Below are positions 35,723 to 44,562 of a stretch of DNA of 64,000 bases, in pieces. The stretch is from positions 4,898,001-4,962,000 of the forward strand of contig NZ_CP152389.1 in assembly GCF_038806765.1 (NCBI RefSeq), given 5' to 3'. Position numbers and translations under genes: made by a program. Numbering within the stretch: position 1 is the stretch's first letter; each line of letters starts with the position of its first letter. Below the pieces are notes generated by a model. That model was not told the DNA's origin, did not search any database, and saw only the letters and a list, made by a program, of their open reading frames with translations. This DNA comes from Mucilaginibacter sp. CSA2-8R. GTDB taxonomy: Bacteria; Bacteroidota; Bacteroidia; Sphingobacteriales; Sphingobacteriaceae.

Positions 35723-38236
35723 TTATCTTAAACCGTAAAATATCCTGATTCCTTGAGTGACCTTGCGATTACCGTCGAAGGCAAAACCATAGTCAACCCT
35801 GAATATAAAACGCTGAACGCCCAGGTAAAACTCAGAATAGCTGCCTTTTACCTGTTGAATGTTAGTATTGTTACCCACGCCCGAATAAGAGTTGTGCGGT
35901 TGCTGGGTAAGGTAGTTTACACCAACAACCTCCTCTAATTTAAGCTTACGTATAAAAGGAACTTTGCTGAGGAAGTTTCCTGCAAAATTATGCTCATAGT
36001 GCGCCTCAATAAATGCACGATCGGTGCTGTAGGCATAAAATGGCAAAAAGTGAAAGTTACCAATAGTTGGATTGAACACGGTACCCTGGTTACCAAAAAA
36101 GTGGTTATAATCCATAAAGTACAGGCTGCGATGATTCAGGAATGTTCCGGCAGTAATTTTAAATGCCGAAAATCCGATCAGGCCCACTTTCAAATGGTCA
36201 TCAAATACATCAAGTGATGCAAAATCGTAATTAACATCCGAGCCTAACACGCCACTCACACCTTTACGGTAATTTAAACGTATCTGAGGGTACTTGGATG
36301 GCTCGTAATATTTACCATCGGGCCTGATGACATACTGCTGCCTGATAGTATAAGTTAATGATGCTTTTATGGTAAGTGCTTGGTTGGTCGGAAAAAGCTG
36401 TGACTCTACCTCGGGCGGCATGGCTAAAGGGTTGTTGGCTGTATAGCTCTTATCCGGTACATCCTTAATATGGTTAAAAGATACGTTGTACATTTGCCTG
36501 CGGTCGGCGTACGAAGCCTGGGCATTAAACAATAACCCGTTGGCTAACTCGCGCTGCCAGGCTACTGCACCAAACTTGGTACGATACAGCTTTACATAGT
36601 TGTTTTCGTACAGTAACGTACTCAAAGTATTAAAGAATAATGAGCGTGTGCCTGCGTTATTCAAATCCAATACATCAGTTCCAAAACTGGCCGACCATGT
36701 AGCTTTGTACTCCGGATCATAGTTGTAGGTTAAACCCAAATTAGCACTAAACAGCTTGGCTGCAAAACCATACCTAAGGTTAGGCGTAACCGTAAACGAC
36801 TGCCCGTTATCAAACCCTTTAATATAATGCACTTTGGCACTTATACCCCAACCTTCAACCGTGTTATAAAACACCGTTTGGTAAGGCGGGTAAACATATA
36901 ACGATTGCCTGGTTTTACGGTCGTAATACTGATACCCAAAAATGATATTACTAAACCAGCTGATCTGGTTATCTGCCCGGTTAACAGAGTCGAGATACCG
37001 GGGCTGACTTTGTATATAAGCAATACTATCTTTCCGCTTGTAATCTAACGCTTCCAAATCAGTAAGAGGTACTGGTCTGTTGCCAGCCCAATAACGAGCA
37101 GTCTTGGCGTTAGCCTGCGTATCAATCCGCATCACCTCACCGTTAAAAAAACCTTTCGGAAATTTAGGAGTGAGGTTATAATTATTATAGATAGCCAGGT
37201 AATAACCTTTAAATTTAAAGCCCAGCACATCCCCTTTAAAATCAAACAAAGTCGAAATAGGCATCCAAACACTGTCTCGTACGGGGATATATTGCTGGCT
37301 AATATTCAAGGTATCTACAAAATTGATGTTTGCGTCTTTCTTAGTCAAAAACAGATCAACCCCATAAATACGCCAATCGCCATCTACAATATAAACGTTA
37401 CCCTGATAAACGGCTTCGTTGTGGCGTTTAGGAATTACCTGTATTTTATAAATACGACGCCCGCTTTTTACCGAGGTGCCTAATAATTTGTAATCATAAA
37501 ACGATAAGGCATTATCAGCAAAAGGCGATACAAAAGCACGCGCACTCAGGCCCTGAATATCAAAACTATTCTGGTAAAAATCAATCTGCAAATCAGAAGC
37601 TTTATTGTAGCTGAAAGCGGTATTCTGACCTGCCGTTTTAGATGCGATCATCTTTTCGCGTATCCAATCCGGGTTTTTAAAATTGTACTGCGAAATAGAT
37701 TCTGATTGGTAAATAATACCTTTTTTGTTAGTATCAATTTGTAAAGCGCGGGATACATCGCGGGTAAACAATTTTTTTGGCGCGCTTACCAAACGCTGCA
37801 CGCCTTTTACAAATACCCTGCACGAATACTCATCTACCTGTTTCAAATAATATTCGCGTTTCTCTATCACTTTACGCATCAGGCCAACGCCTGGGTCACG
37901 CTCATTGCCTGTACCGGCTTCGGCTTGCAGGGCAAATGGTTCATTAGCTAAAGTAACGTTCAGTTCCTGGTTCTGGTTGGTAATAGTCACCTTTTCAACC
38001 CGCTCCAGGTTACCCACAAACCTAAAAACCACCTGGTAAGTGCCGGGGCTTAATATAAATTCGTAATCGCCGCTCTCGTTGGCAGTACTACCATATGTAG
38101 AATTACGAATATACACCGAAGCAAAAGAAACCGGGTTCTTTTGCTCGTCGGTAATACGGCCAAATAAACGATAGGTCTGTGCAGAAACCTGCAAAGTAAC
38201 GGCTATAAAAAAAACAATAAATAAATATGTTTTCAT
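35723..38236 (-). CDS. DUF5686 outer-membrane beta-barrel with carboxypeptidase-regulatory domain
   Basis: 837 residues, signal peptide ending TLQVSAQ. Residues about 22-100 form the carboxypeptidase-regulatory-like domain (RLFGRITDEQKNPVSFASVY). Then comes the DUF5686 segment (GLMRKVIEKREYYLKQVDEY, FVKGVQRL), and a beta-barrel rich in aromatic residues that ends QGIRIFYGLR. The family is common in Bacteroidota outer membranes; function is unknown. Expressed alone, convergent with the PRTase gene and divergent from kbl. Confidence 0.88.
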   Translation of the reverse strand: MKTYLFIVFFIAVTLQVSAQTYRLFGRITDEQKNPVSFASVYIRNSTYGSTANESGDYEFILSPGTYQVVFRFVGNLERVEKVTITNQNQELNVTLANEPFALQAEAGTGNERDPGVGLMRKVIEKREYYLKQVDEYSCRVFVKGVQRLVSAPKKLFTRDVSRALQIDTNKKGIIYQSESISQYNFKNPDWIREKMIASKTAGQNTAFSYNKASDLQIDFYQNSFDIQGLSARAFVSPFADNALSFYDYKLLGTSVKSGRRIYKIQVIPKRHNEAVYQGNVYIVDGDWRIYGVDLFLTKKDANINFVDTLNISQQYIPVRDSVWMPISTLFDFKGDVLGFKFKGYYLAIYNNYNLTPKFPKGFFNGEVMRIDTQANAKTARYWAGNRPVPLTDLEALDYKRKDSIAYIQSQPRYLDSVNRADNQISWFSNIIFGYQYYDRKTRQSLYVYPPYQTVFYNTVEGWGISAKVHYIKGFDNGQSFTVTPNLRYGFAAKLFSANLGLTYNYDPEYKATWSASFGTDVLDLNNAGTRSLFFNTLSTLLYENNYVKLYRTKFGAVAWQRELANGLLFNAQASYADRRQMYNVSFNHIKDVPDKSYTANNPLAMPPEVESQLFPTNQALTIKASLTYTIRQQYVIRPDGKYYEPSKYPQIRLNYRKGVSGVLGSDVNYDFASLDVFDDHLKVGLIGFSAFKITAGTFLNHRSLYFMDYNHFFGNQGTVFNPTIGNFHFLPFYAYSTDRAFIEAHYEHNFAGNFLSKVPFIRKLKLEEVVGVNYLTQQPHNSYSGVGNNTNIQQVKGSYSEFYLGVQRFIFRVDYGFAFDGNRKVTQGIRIFYGLR

Positions 38237-38343
38237 AAATGAACTTAATACGTATATATACCGTTTGCCTGTAAAATGTTTGTTTTACTGCTTAAATAAT
38301 TTACCGGTGGTAGTAAACAGCATTCTAAATAACTGATATTGCT

Positions 38344-38351
38344 TACCTTTG
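38344..38351 (+). promoter_or_regulatory. -7 box for kbl
   Basis: TACCTTTG matches TAnnTTTG, 18 bases before the kbl ATG, which leaves a very short leader. No TTG at -33 distance. Confidence 0.4.
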
Positions 38352-38369
38352 TAATAAACACATACCGCC

Positions 38370-39560
38370 ATGTATAACACTTTAAAACCGGTTTTGCAGC
38401 AAGAGTTAGCAGACATTGAAAAAGCCGGACTATATAAAAGAGAACGCATCATTACATCGCCGCAGGGGGCAGACATTGAGGTGTTGGGAGGACAGGAAGT
38501 AATAAACTTTTGTGCCAACAATTACCTTGGGCTTTCATCACACCCTAAAGTAATTGAAGCTGCTAAAAAAGCTATTGACGACCATGGCTATGGCCTATCT
38601 TCGGTACGCTTTATTTGCGGTACGCAGGATGTGCACAAAGAGCTGGAAAAAAAGCTTTCGGAGTTTTTAGGCACCGAGGATACGATTTTGTATGCGGCTG
38701 CCTTTGATGCCAATGGTGGCGTTTTCGAACCTTTGTTTAACGAGCAGGATGCTATCATCTCTGACGAATTAAACCATGCGTCGATTATTGACGGCATACG
38801 TTTATGCAAGGCCCAGCGCCAGCGCTACAAACATGACGACATGGCCGATTTGGAAGAAAAGCTGAAAGCAACCCAAAACCTTCGCCACCGTATCATCGTA
38901 ACCGACGGCGCTTTTTCTATGGATGGTACCATTGCGCAACTGGATAAAATCTGTGACCTGGCCGACCAGTATAAGGCTTTAGTAATGATTGACGAATGCC
39001 ACTGTTCAGGTTTCTTGGGTAAAACCGGTCGCGGCACTCATGAGCATCACAACGTAATGGGTCGTGTGGATATCATTACCGGCACCTTAGGCAAAGCTTT
39101 GGGCGGAGCCTCGGGTGGTTTCACCTCGGGCCGTAAAGAAATTATTGATATACTGCGTCAGCGTTCACGCCCTTACTTGTTTTCAAACACCCTGGCACCA
39201 TCTATTGCCGGCGCATCAATCACGGTGTTAGACATGCTGAGTGAAACCACCGAGCTACGCGACAAATTGCACAGCAATACGCAGTATTTTCGTCAGAAAA
39301 TGACGGAAGCCGGTTTTGACATCAAGCCCGGGGTACACCCTATTGTACCCGTAATGCTGCATGATGCCAAGCTATCACAACAATTTGCCGCCCGTATGCT
39401 CGAAGAGGGTATTTACGTAATTGGTTTTTATTACCCGGTTGTACCGCAAGGCAAAGCACGCATTCGCGTACAAATATCTGCTGCCCACAATCAGGAACAT
39501 TTAGATAAGGCTATTACGGCCTTTACCAAAGTAGGCAAGGAGTTGGGTGTGATTAAGTAG
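38370..39560 (+). CDS. kbl: Glycine C-acetyltransferase (2-amino-3-ketobutyrate CoA ligase)
   Basis: 396 residues, the same as the usual length (E. coli Kbl 398). It is an alpha-oxoamine synthase fold with PLP lysine K242 in [13 protein letters not shown], the upstream [11 protein letters not shown] aspartate segment that contacts the pyridine ring, and the [13 protein letters not shown] motif. It splits 2-amino-3-ketobutyrate with CoA into glycine and acetyl-CoA, the second step of threonine degradation. The first-step enzyme, an epimerase-type threonine dehydrogenase, is 6 kb away at 44563-45519. Kbl is preferred over BioF or serine palmitoyltransferase because of the threonine dehydrogenase nearby and the close match to Kbl at start and active site. 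Confidence 0.93.
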   Translation: MYNTLKPVLQQELADIEKAGLYKRERIITSPQGADIEVLGGQEVINFCANNYLGLSSHPKVIEAAKKAIDDHGYGLSSVRFICGTQDVHKELEKKLSEFLGTEDTILYAAAFDANGGVFEPLFNEQDAIISDELNHASIIDGIRLCKAQRQRYKHDDMADLEEKLKATQNLRHRIIVTDGAFSMDGTIAQLDKICDLADQYKALVMIDECHCSGFLGKTGRGTHEHHNVMGRVDIITGTLGKALGGASGGFTSGRKEIIDILRQRSRPYLFSNTLAPSIAGASITVLDMLSETTELRDKLHSNTQYFRQKMTEAGFDIKPGVHPIVPVMLHDAKLSQQFAARMLEEGIYVIGFYYPVVPQGKARIRVQISAAHNQEHLDKAITAFTKVGKELGVIK

Positions 39561-39574
39561 GCTTTAAAATTGCT

Positions 39575-39582
39575 TATATTTG
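39575..39582 (+). promoter_or_regulatory. -7 box for the antitoxin-toxin-pheS unit
   Basis: TATATTTG, a perfect TAnnTTTG, 20 bases before the antitoxin ATG. No correctly spaced TTG. It lies right after the kbl stop and may drive the whole unit. Confidence 0.45.
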
Positions 39583-39602
39583 TGTAAGAAGTAAATGTAA
39601 TT

Positions 39603-39914
39603 ATGGCAAAGCTGGTGTTGGATATTGAGCCTGCAATAATTGATGGTATTACAAAAGTAGCTGAAAGAAAAAAGGTAAGCGTATCTGCTGTAGTTGAAGA
39701 TTTATTTAAGCAAGCAACTCAACACGAGTTATTGGCTGATGAAGCTTCAAGCGCTGAAAAGCAAAAAGTAGAAGACGAAGCTTTTTTGAAGAAGATAAAA
39801 GACATTCCTGTCTCTGAAAGTATCAAAAAGATTACCGGAATACTAAAAGGCTGTACAGATGCAGAGATTGCAGATGCTAAATATTTGTATCTGAAAGAAA
39901 AATATGGGTTATAA
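39603..39914 (+). CDS. Type II antitoxin, DUF6364-like ribbon-helix-helix
   Basis: A 103-residue, lysine- and glutamate-rich protein. The N-terminus (AKLVLDIEPAIIDGITKVAE, then RKKVSVSAVVEDLFKQ) has the beta-strand plus two helices of ribbon-helix-helix DNA-binding antitoxins. The C-terminal half is charged and probably unfolded until bound to toxin. It overlaps the PIN toxin by 11 bases, the normal order (antitoxin first). It should both neutralise the toxin and repress the promoter. Confidence 0.82.
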   Translation: MAKLVLDIEPAIIDGITKVAERKKVSVSAVVEDLFKQATQHELLADEASSAEKQKVEDEAFLKKIKDIPVSESIKKITGILKGCTDAEIADAKYLYLKEKYGL

Positions 39915-40320
39915 AAAAGCTTTTATTGATAGCGACGTATTGCTTGACTTGCTTTTAGAGCGGGAGCCTTTTGTACACTACACCAGTGTATTACTGGATA
40001 TCTCCACAGACAAAATTACGCTTTGTACCTCGACATTGATTATTGCTAATATTTATTACATCGCTGCTAAAAGCATTAATAAAAGCTTTGCTCAGCAATC
40101 CATACAACAGCTCACTAAACTACTTCCGTTACTGTCGTTTGAAGCGAGACACGTCATGTCGGCTATTAATAAAGACAGTACCGATTTTGAAGACGCCATA
40201 CAGTATTACATTGCCAACCAGAATAATTGCGACGTAATTATCAGCAGCAATCTCAGACATTATAAAAACTTTGATATTCCTGTTTTAACGGCTGAGCAAT
40301 TTTTAAAAGAAACATTATAA
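39904..40320 (+). CDS. Type II toxin, PIN-domain ribonuclease
   Basis: 138 residues. The PIN start is FIDSDVLLDLLLEREP (first catalytic aspartate D9). The central acid motif is DFEDAIQYYIA, and the end motif is CDVIISSNLRHYKNFDIPV, where the asparagine replaces the usual threonine-arginine-asparagine pattern only partly. It is expected to be a magnesium-dependent endoribonuclease acting on RNA such as tRNA or mRNA. The stop is followed after one base by the ATG of pheS. Confidence 0.85.
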   Translation: MGYKKAFIDSDVLLDLLLEREPFVHYTSVLLDISTDKITLCTSTLIIANIYYIAAKSINKSFAQQSIQQLTKLLPLLSFEARHVMSAINKDSTDFEDAIQYYIANQNNCDVIISSNLRHYKNFDIPVLTAEQFLKETL

Positions 40321-40321
40321 A

Positions 40322-41356
40322 ATGCAAGATTTAATCAATCAATATACCACCGAAGTGGAAGCTTTTAACCCGGCAAATGCCGACGATTTAGAAGCGTTCC
40401 GTATCAAATATTTAGGTACCAAAGGACTCATCAAAGACTTATTTGAACAGTTTAAAAATACCACACCTGAAGAGAAACGTACTTTAGGTAAAGTACTTAA
40501 CCAGTTTAAACAGCTAACCGAAGGTAAGTACCAGTTATTAAAAGAACAGTTTGAGTCTGAAACAGGCAGCGTAAAATCAGAAATAGATTTAACCTTACCT
40601 GGCGAAGGCTTCACAGTAGGATCGCGCCATCCGTTGTCGCTGGTTCGTAATGAGATTATCGACATTTTTAAGCGCCTGGGTTTTGTGGTAGCCGAGGGGC
40701 CGGAAATTGAGGACGATTGGCACAACTTCTCTGCACTTAACTTTCCGGAAGAACACCCGGCCCGTGATATGCAGGACACCTTCTTTATCACGAAAGATGG
40801 CAGCAAAGACAGCATTGCTCTGCGCACGCATACCTCATCGGTGCAGGTACGCATGATGGAGAGTGGTAAACCGCCTTTCCGCGCTATTATGCCTGGCCGG
40901 GTTTACCGCAATGAGGCTATTTCTGCCCGTGCACATTGCTTTTTTCACCAGGTAGAGGGTTTGTACGTAGACGAAAATGTATCTTTTGCCGATTTGAAGC
41001 AAACCTTGTTTCACTTTGTGCAGGAGTTATATGGCGAAGGAACCAAAGTACGTTTCCGCCCGTCATACTTTCCGTTTACCGAACCCTCGGCCGAGATGGA
41101 TATTTCCTGTACTATTTGTAAAGGCGCAGGTTGTAATATGTGCAAATATTCTGGCTGGGTAGAAATTTTAGGCTGCGGCATGGTTGACCCTAATGTACTT
41201 GAAAACTGTGGCATTGACAGTCAGAAATTTACCGGCTTTGCCTTCGGCATGGGTATTGAGCGAATTACTAACCTTAAATATGTAATACGCGACCTGCGCT
41301 TATTTTCAGAGAACGACGTTCGCTTTTTAAAGCAGTTTAAAACAGATATTGTATAA
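40322..41356 (+). CDS. pheS: Phenylalanyl-tRNA synthetase alpha subunit
   Basis: 344 residues. An N-terminal coiled-coil (residues about 1-85) is followed by the class II catalytic core: RTHTSSVQVRMM and MPGRVYRNEAISARAHCFFH (motif 2), and GFAFGMGIERITNLKYVIRD (motif 3). A four-cysteine segment (CTICKGAGCNMCKYSGW, plus GCGMVDP) is seen, as in other Bacteroidota PheS. It charges tRNA-Phe with phenylalanine in complex with PheT, which is not in the window. It starts one base after the toxin stop, and a lipoprotein gene overlaps its stop. Confidence 0.96.
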   Translation: MQDLINQYTTEVEAFNPANADDLEAFRIKYLGTKGLIKDLFEQFKNTTPEEKRTLGKVLNQFKQLTEGKYQLLKEQFESETGSVKSEIDLTLPGEGFTVGSRHPLSLVRNEIIDIFKRLGFVVAEGPEIEDDWHNFSALNFPEEHPARDMQDTFFITKDGSKDSIALRTHTSSVQVRMMESGKPPFRAIMPGRVYRNEAISARAHCFFHQVEGLYVDENVSFADLKQTLFHFVQELYGEGTKVRFRPSYFPFTEPSAEMDISCTICKGAGCNMCKYSGWVEILGCGMVDPNVLENCGIDSQKFTGFAFGMGIERITNLKYVIRDLRLFSENDVRFLKQFKTDIV

Positions 41357-41772
41357 TGAAAAAACTGGTGTACCTGCTATTGGTGTTGATTGGATTTGCA
41401 GGATGTGGTAAAGACGACCAAAGCTATGTACCCAGCGTGGCAGTTAATTTTCAGGCTCCATTAACCGATCCCCGCTTAACCAAACTAAACAGTGCCGGCG
41501 GTGCTGTACTCGTTAACGGGTATGGTGTAGCCGGCCTGCTGATTTACCGTACACCCGGTGGTAGCTACGTGGCATTTGATCGTTGCAGCAGCTATCTGCC
41601 CGAAAAAAAATGTGCAGTTACGCTTGACGATACAGGCCTTACCGCAACCGATCCCTGCAGCGGGTCTAAGTTTTTATTAAGCGATGGCTCACCGGTAAAA
41701 GCCCCTGCAACACGATCGTTACGTGCGTATAGCGTATCCGTCAATAATTTTAACATATTTGTATCTAATTGA
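41356..41772 (+). CDS. Small lipoprotein with degenerate Rieske-like fold
   Basis: 138 residues with signal peptide and lipobox (IGFAGCGKDD). The C-terminal part has Rieske spacing: first box FDRCSSYLPEKKC (Cys77, where the second-position His is Ser79) and second box DPCSGSKFLL (Cys101; the iron-ligand Cys and His are Asp99 and Ser102). At least three of the four iron ligands are absent, so the cluster is unlikely, and Cys77, Cys86 and Cys101 may form a disulphide instead. ATG overlaps the pheS TAA by one base. Function unknown; similar small lipoproteins occur widely in Bacteroidota. Confidence 0.75.
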   Translation: MKKLVYLLLVLIGFAGCGKDDQSYVPSVAVNFQAPLTDPRLTKLNSAGGAVLVNGYGVAGLLIYRTPGGSYVAFDRCSSYLPEKKCAVTLDDTGLTATDPCSGSKFLLSDGSPVKAPATRSLRAYSVSVNNFNIFVSN

Positions 41773-41775
41773 TAC

Positions 41776-42360
41776 ATGGAAGCCGACAAAATCAAAGAAA
41801 GTATTAAGCGTTCATCGCAAGAGCTGTTTCGTAAGTTCGGCTATCATAAAACCAGCGTTAACGAAATTGCGAAAAAGACCAAAATTGCAAAGGCTACCAT
41901 CTACAAATATTTTGATAGTAAAGAAGCCATTTTGCATTCGCTGCTGATGGATTACATACAGGTAAGTGTTGATGAACTGATTCATACCGATACACCCGAA
42001 CTGGACGAAGAGACGCACCTTACCAACCTGATTATGAAAACCTGCCGGCTATCCTATACCGTTTGTAATGAATTCATCGGTTGGGATTTTATACGCGAAT
42101 CTACCAACTCACAAGAGTTTCTGCGCAACCTATCTAATGAGCTTGAAGATTTACTGGTAAGCTCTTTTATGCACCTAACGGGCATGCGCAAGCACGATAG
42201 CTACCAGCAACGCATCCGGTTTTTAATTAAATGCAGTAAAAACATTGTTTTTAGTTTTGCCTTTACCTCAGTAAGTGATAGCGATGTGCGCAAAAACTTC
42301 GTTTCTTTCCAAAAAGACATCCTCCCCTATTTAGTTAAGGCAGCCATTACCATTAACTAA
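41776..42360 (+). CDS. TetR/AcrR family transcriptional regulator
   Basis: 194 residues. The N-terminal helix-turn-helix lies at about residues 10-55 (RSSQELFRKFGYHKTSVNEI, then AKKTKIAKATIYKYFDSKEA), the canonical TetR motif with the KYF element. The remaining helices form the ligand and dimer domain, which I cannot assign to a ligand. It lies three bases after the Rieske-like lipoprotein stop, and so is probably in the same operon as pheS. Confidence 0.9.
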   Translation: MEADKIKESIKRSSQELFRKFGYHKTSVNEIAKKTKIAKATIYKYFDSKEAILHSLLMDYIQVSVDELIHTDTPELDEETHLTNLIMKTCRLSYTVCNEFIGWDFIRESTNSQEFLRNLSNELEDLLVSSFMHLTGMRKHDSYQQRIRFLIKCSKNIVFSFAFTSVSDSDVRKNFVSFQKDILPYLVKAAITIN

Positions 42361-42412
42361 ACAGAAGCAACATAAACTAAATTTCACTTAGCTGTAAAGC
42401 AGAATTTTTCGG

Positions 42413-43618
42413 TTATTCTTCATTAGTTGGATTACGCTTTACCATGTTAGGGTTAAAGCGAGGTTTGTAAACTGGTTTAGCCGGAGCGTCGTTGGTTGCT
42501 TCCGGTTTCTCCATTTCTGCTACCCCTTTATCAGCCTCCTTATTTACACCGGCTTCTTGTTCGGCCGACGTTTGTTCTGAATTATTTTCCGCAGGTTTCG
42601 TAGTGGTTACTCCAGCTTTAAAACGAGGTTTAAAACCCGGCTTGGGTGGAGGTACTGGTTCGGCTGGGCTTTCAGGTTGTTTATCTGATGGCGCTTCATT
42701 TTGTACTACCAAAGGTTGCGCTGGTTGTTCAATGCTTTCAGCTGGTTTGACGGCGGTTATTCCAGCTTTAAAGCGTGGCTTAAAGCCTAATTTAGGAGCG
42801 TCAGGTGCTTGCGGAACATCTTCTTCAATGGTTGACGCTGAGTTTTCAGAAACCTCTTTTTCAGAACTTGGCGCAGTGCTTTCGTCCAATGGCTTTACAG
42901 CACTTACCCCTGCTTTAAAACGTGGCTTAAAGCCAAGCTTAGCCGGTGGTACTGCATCAGCGCTTGTCGACTGTTCCGCATCAGCATATCTTTCGACTTC
43001 TTTATTAACTTCCGGCTGGTCTTCTTTAGTCTCAACCGGTTTATTGGTGGTTACACCTGCCTTAAACCGCGGCTTGAAGCCTATTTTAGCCGGGGCCTCA
43101 GGCTGCTCACCTACCGGCGCATTTGGCAATGCTGTGGCATTCTCATCGGGCTCATCATTCCCGATATTATCAGCAGGTTTTGCCGGGATATTTTTAGCCT
43201 GAAATCTGGGCTTGTAGGCCGCCGGTTTATCCACACCCTCTTTAGGCGGCTTATCAGCAGCCGCAGGTTCTGCTTTCGGCGTTTCGGTTACCGGCGGCAT
43301 TGGTGGCGCAGCCTGCGTTTTAAATTTAGGGGTAAAGCCTAATTTAGGGGCTTGAGTCTGCGGCGAAGGTTCAGTAAGCGTGTCTGCTACCGTTTGCTCG
43401 GCAATCTGGTTTTCGGACCGTAACTTTTCAGCTTTTATCTCGGGTGGTAATGGATATTGATGCCTTAGCTTGTTAAACCAGAATTTTTTGGTGTGGTCGA
43501 AACTCTTTTCGCCCATCTGCTCGTAGTGTAATTTAAATTCCGAAAATAAGCCCGGATCACCTTGTTGCAAGGCATCCAGACTTATCTTCTTCTTCTTAAA
43601 AAACTCTTCGAATAGCAT
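42413..43618 (-). CDS. Proline-rich repeat protein with GFKPRFKAG motifs
   Basis: 401 residues, no signal peptide. The N-terminal 60 residues form a folded domain (LFEEFFKKKKISLDALQQGD, EQMGEKSFDHTKKFWFNKLR) that I recall as conserved in Sphingobacteriaceae. The rest is disordered, acidic and proline-rich. It has four nearly identical copies of [KP]-[LIP]-GFKPRFKAG[VI] at residues 178, 228, 277 and 327 (period 49-50), plus divergent copies at about 92 (KLGFTPKFK), 135 (YKPRFQ) and 384 (YKPRFN). The spacing suggests a linear-motif array that binds several copies of a partner. Function unknown. Confidence 0.75.
   Translation of the reverse strand: MLFEEFFKKKKISLDALQQGDPGLFSEFKLHYEQMGEKSFDHTKKFWFNKLRHQYPLPPEIKAEKLRSENQIAEQTVADTLTEPSPQTQAPKLGFTPKFKTQAAPPMPPVTETPKAEPAAADKPPKEGVDKPAAYKPRFQAKNIPAKPADNIGNDEPDENATALPNAPVGEQPEAPAKIGFKPRFKAGVTTNKPVETKEDQPEVNKEVERYADAEQSTSADAVPPAKLGFKPRFKAGVSAVKPLDESTAPSSEKEVSENSASTIEEDVPQAPDAPKLGFKPRFKAGITAVKPAESIEQPAQPLVVQNEAPSDKQPESPAEPVPPPKPGFKPRFKAGVTTTKPAENNSEQTSAEQEAGVNKEADKGVAEMEKPEATNDAPAKPVYKPRFNPNMVKRNPTNEE
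42602..43087 (-). repeat. Four-copy tandem coding repeat (period about 149 bases)
   Basis: DNA copies of the GFKPRFKAG motif at 43049-43087, 42899-42937, 42752-42790 and 42602-42640 within the proline-rich gene. The core of each repeat is conserved, while the linkers differ in sequence and slightly in length. Confidence 0.8.
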
Positions 43619-43695
43619 TATTTAAATTTTATCCATAAACCTAAATCCTGTTTTTCAAAACTTGGTTCCTGGCTCTTGTTTCCTGGCTCTAACCT

Positions 43696-44421
43696 CTATT
43701 CCGCCATGTTATGATAAACGGCCTGCACATCGTCGTCTTCTTCCAGCTTATCAATCAACTTTAGTACGTCGGCGGCATCTTCTTCGCTAATTTCGGTAGT
43801 CGACAAAGCGATACGCTCCAATTTGGCCGACTTAAGCTCAAAGCCCATGCCTTCCAGCGTTTTCTGCATTTTGCCAAAATCTTCATAAGCAGCATGAATA
43901 ACAGCAACGTCTTTGCCTTCCTCATCTGTCTCTACAAATAACTCTTCCAAACCGGCATCAATCAATTCAAATTCCAGTTCTTCCAAATCACGCTCTCCCG
44001 GATCAAAACGAAATACTGATTTGCGGCTAAAAACAAAGTCTAAAGAACCGGTTTTGCCTAAAGTGCCACCTACCTTTGTAAAATAGCTGCGTACATTGGC
44101 TACGGTGCGGTTAGTGTTATCGGTAGCAGTTTCTACCAAAACGGCCACGCCATGCGGTGCATAACCTTCATATACTAACTCTTCGTAATCTTTTTCGTCT
44201 TTGCTCGAGGCACGTTTAATGGCTGCCTCAACGCGGTCTTTAGGCATGTTAACCGCCTTGGCGTTTTGCATAGCTGTACGCAACCTCGAGTTACTCTCGG
44301 GGCTGGGACCGCCATCTTTAACAGCCATTACAATCTCTTTACCCAAGCGCGTAAATTGTATGGCCATCTTGGCCCAGCGCTTAAATTTTCTTTCTTTACG
44401 GAACTCAAATGCTCTTCCCAT
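43696..44421 (-). CDS. yebC: YebC/PmpR family protein
   Basis: 241 residues with the typical start MGRAFEFRKERKFKRWAKMA and family motifs KEIVMAVKDGGPSPESNSRL, NMPKDRVEAAIKRASSK and YEGYAPHGVAVLVETATDN. YebC-family proteins were annotated as DNA-binding regulators; recent work links them to relief of ribosome stalling at proline-rich stretches. Length matches the family. It lies 141 bases downstream of the tdh stop on the same strand and upstream of a proline-rich repeat protein, which is intriguing given that translation role. Confidence 0.93.
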   Translation of the reverse strand: MGRAFEFRKERKFKRWAKMAIQFTRLGKEIVMAVKDGGPSPESNSRLRTAMQNAKAVNMPKDRVEAAIKRASSKDEKDYEELVYEGYAPHGVAVLVETATDNTNRTVANVRSYFTKVGGTLGKTGSLDFVFSRKSVFRFDPGERDLEELEFELIDAGLEELFVETDEEGKDVAVIHAAYEDFGKMQKTLEGMGFELKSAKLERIALSTTEISEEDAADVLKLIDKLEEDDDVQAVYHNMAE

Positions 44422-44562
44422 AATATATTTTAACCCTTTGGATTTTTATGATTTTAATTCAATTCCACCGATGAGCTACATTAAATCAGATATTGTCTAT
44501 TCAAAGAGATTTCTTTAAAAATCAATTTAATCTTTTTAAAATCAGTGAAATCAATGTATGAA

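Noticed and set aside
40339-40854. 171-codon minus-strand ORF
   Set aside because: Antisense to pheS, which is certain.
42492-43202. 236-codon plus-strand ORF
   Set aside because: Mirror of the proline-rich repeat gene; the repeats produce an open frame on the other strand.
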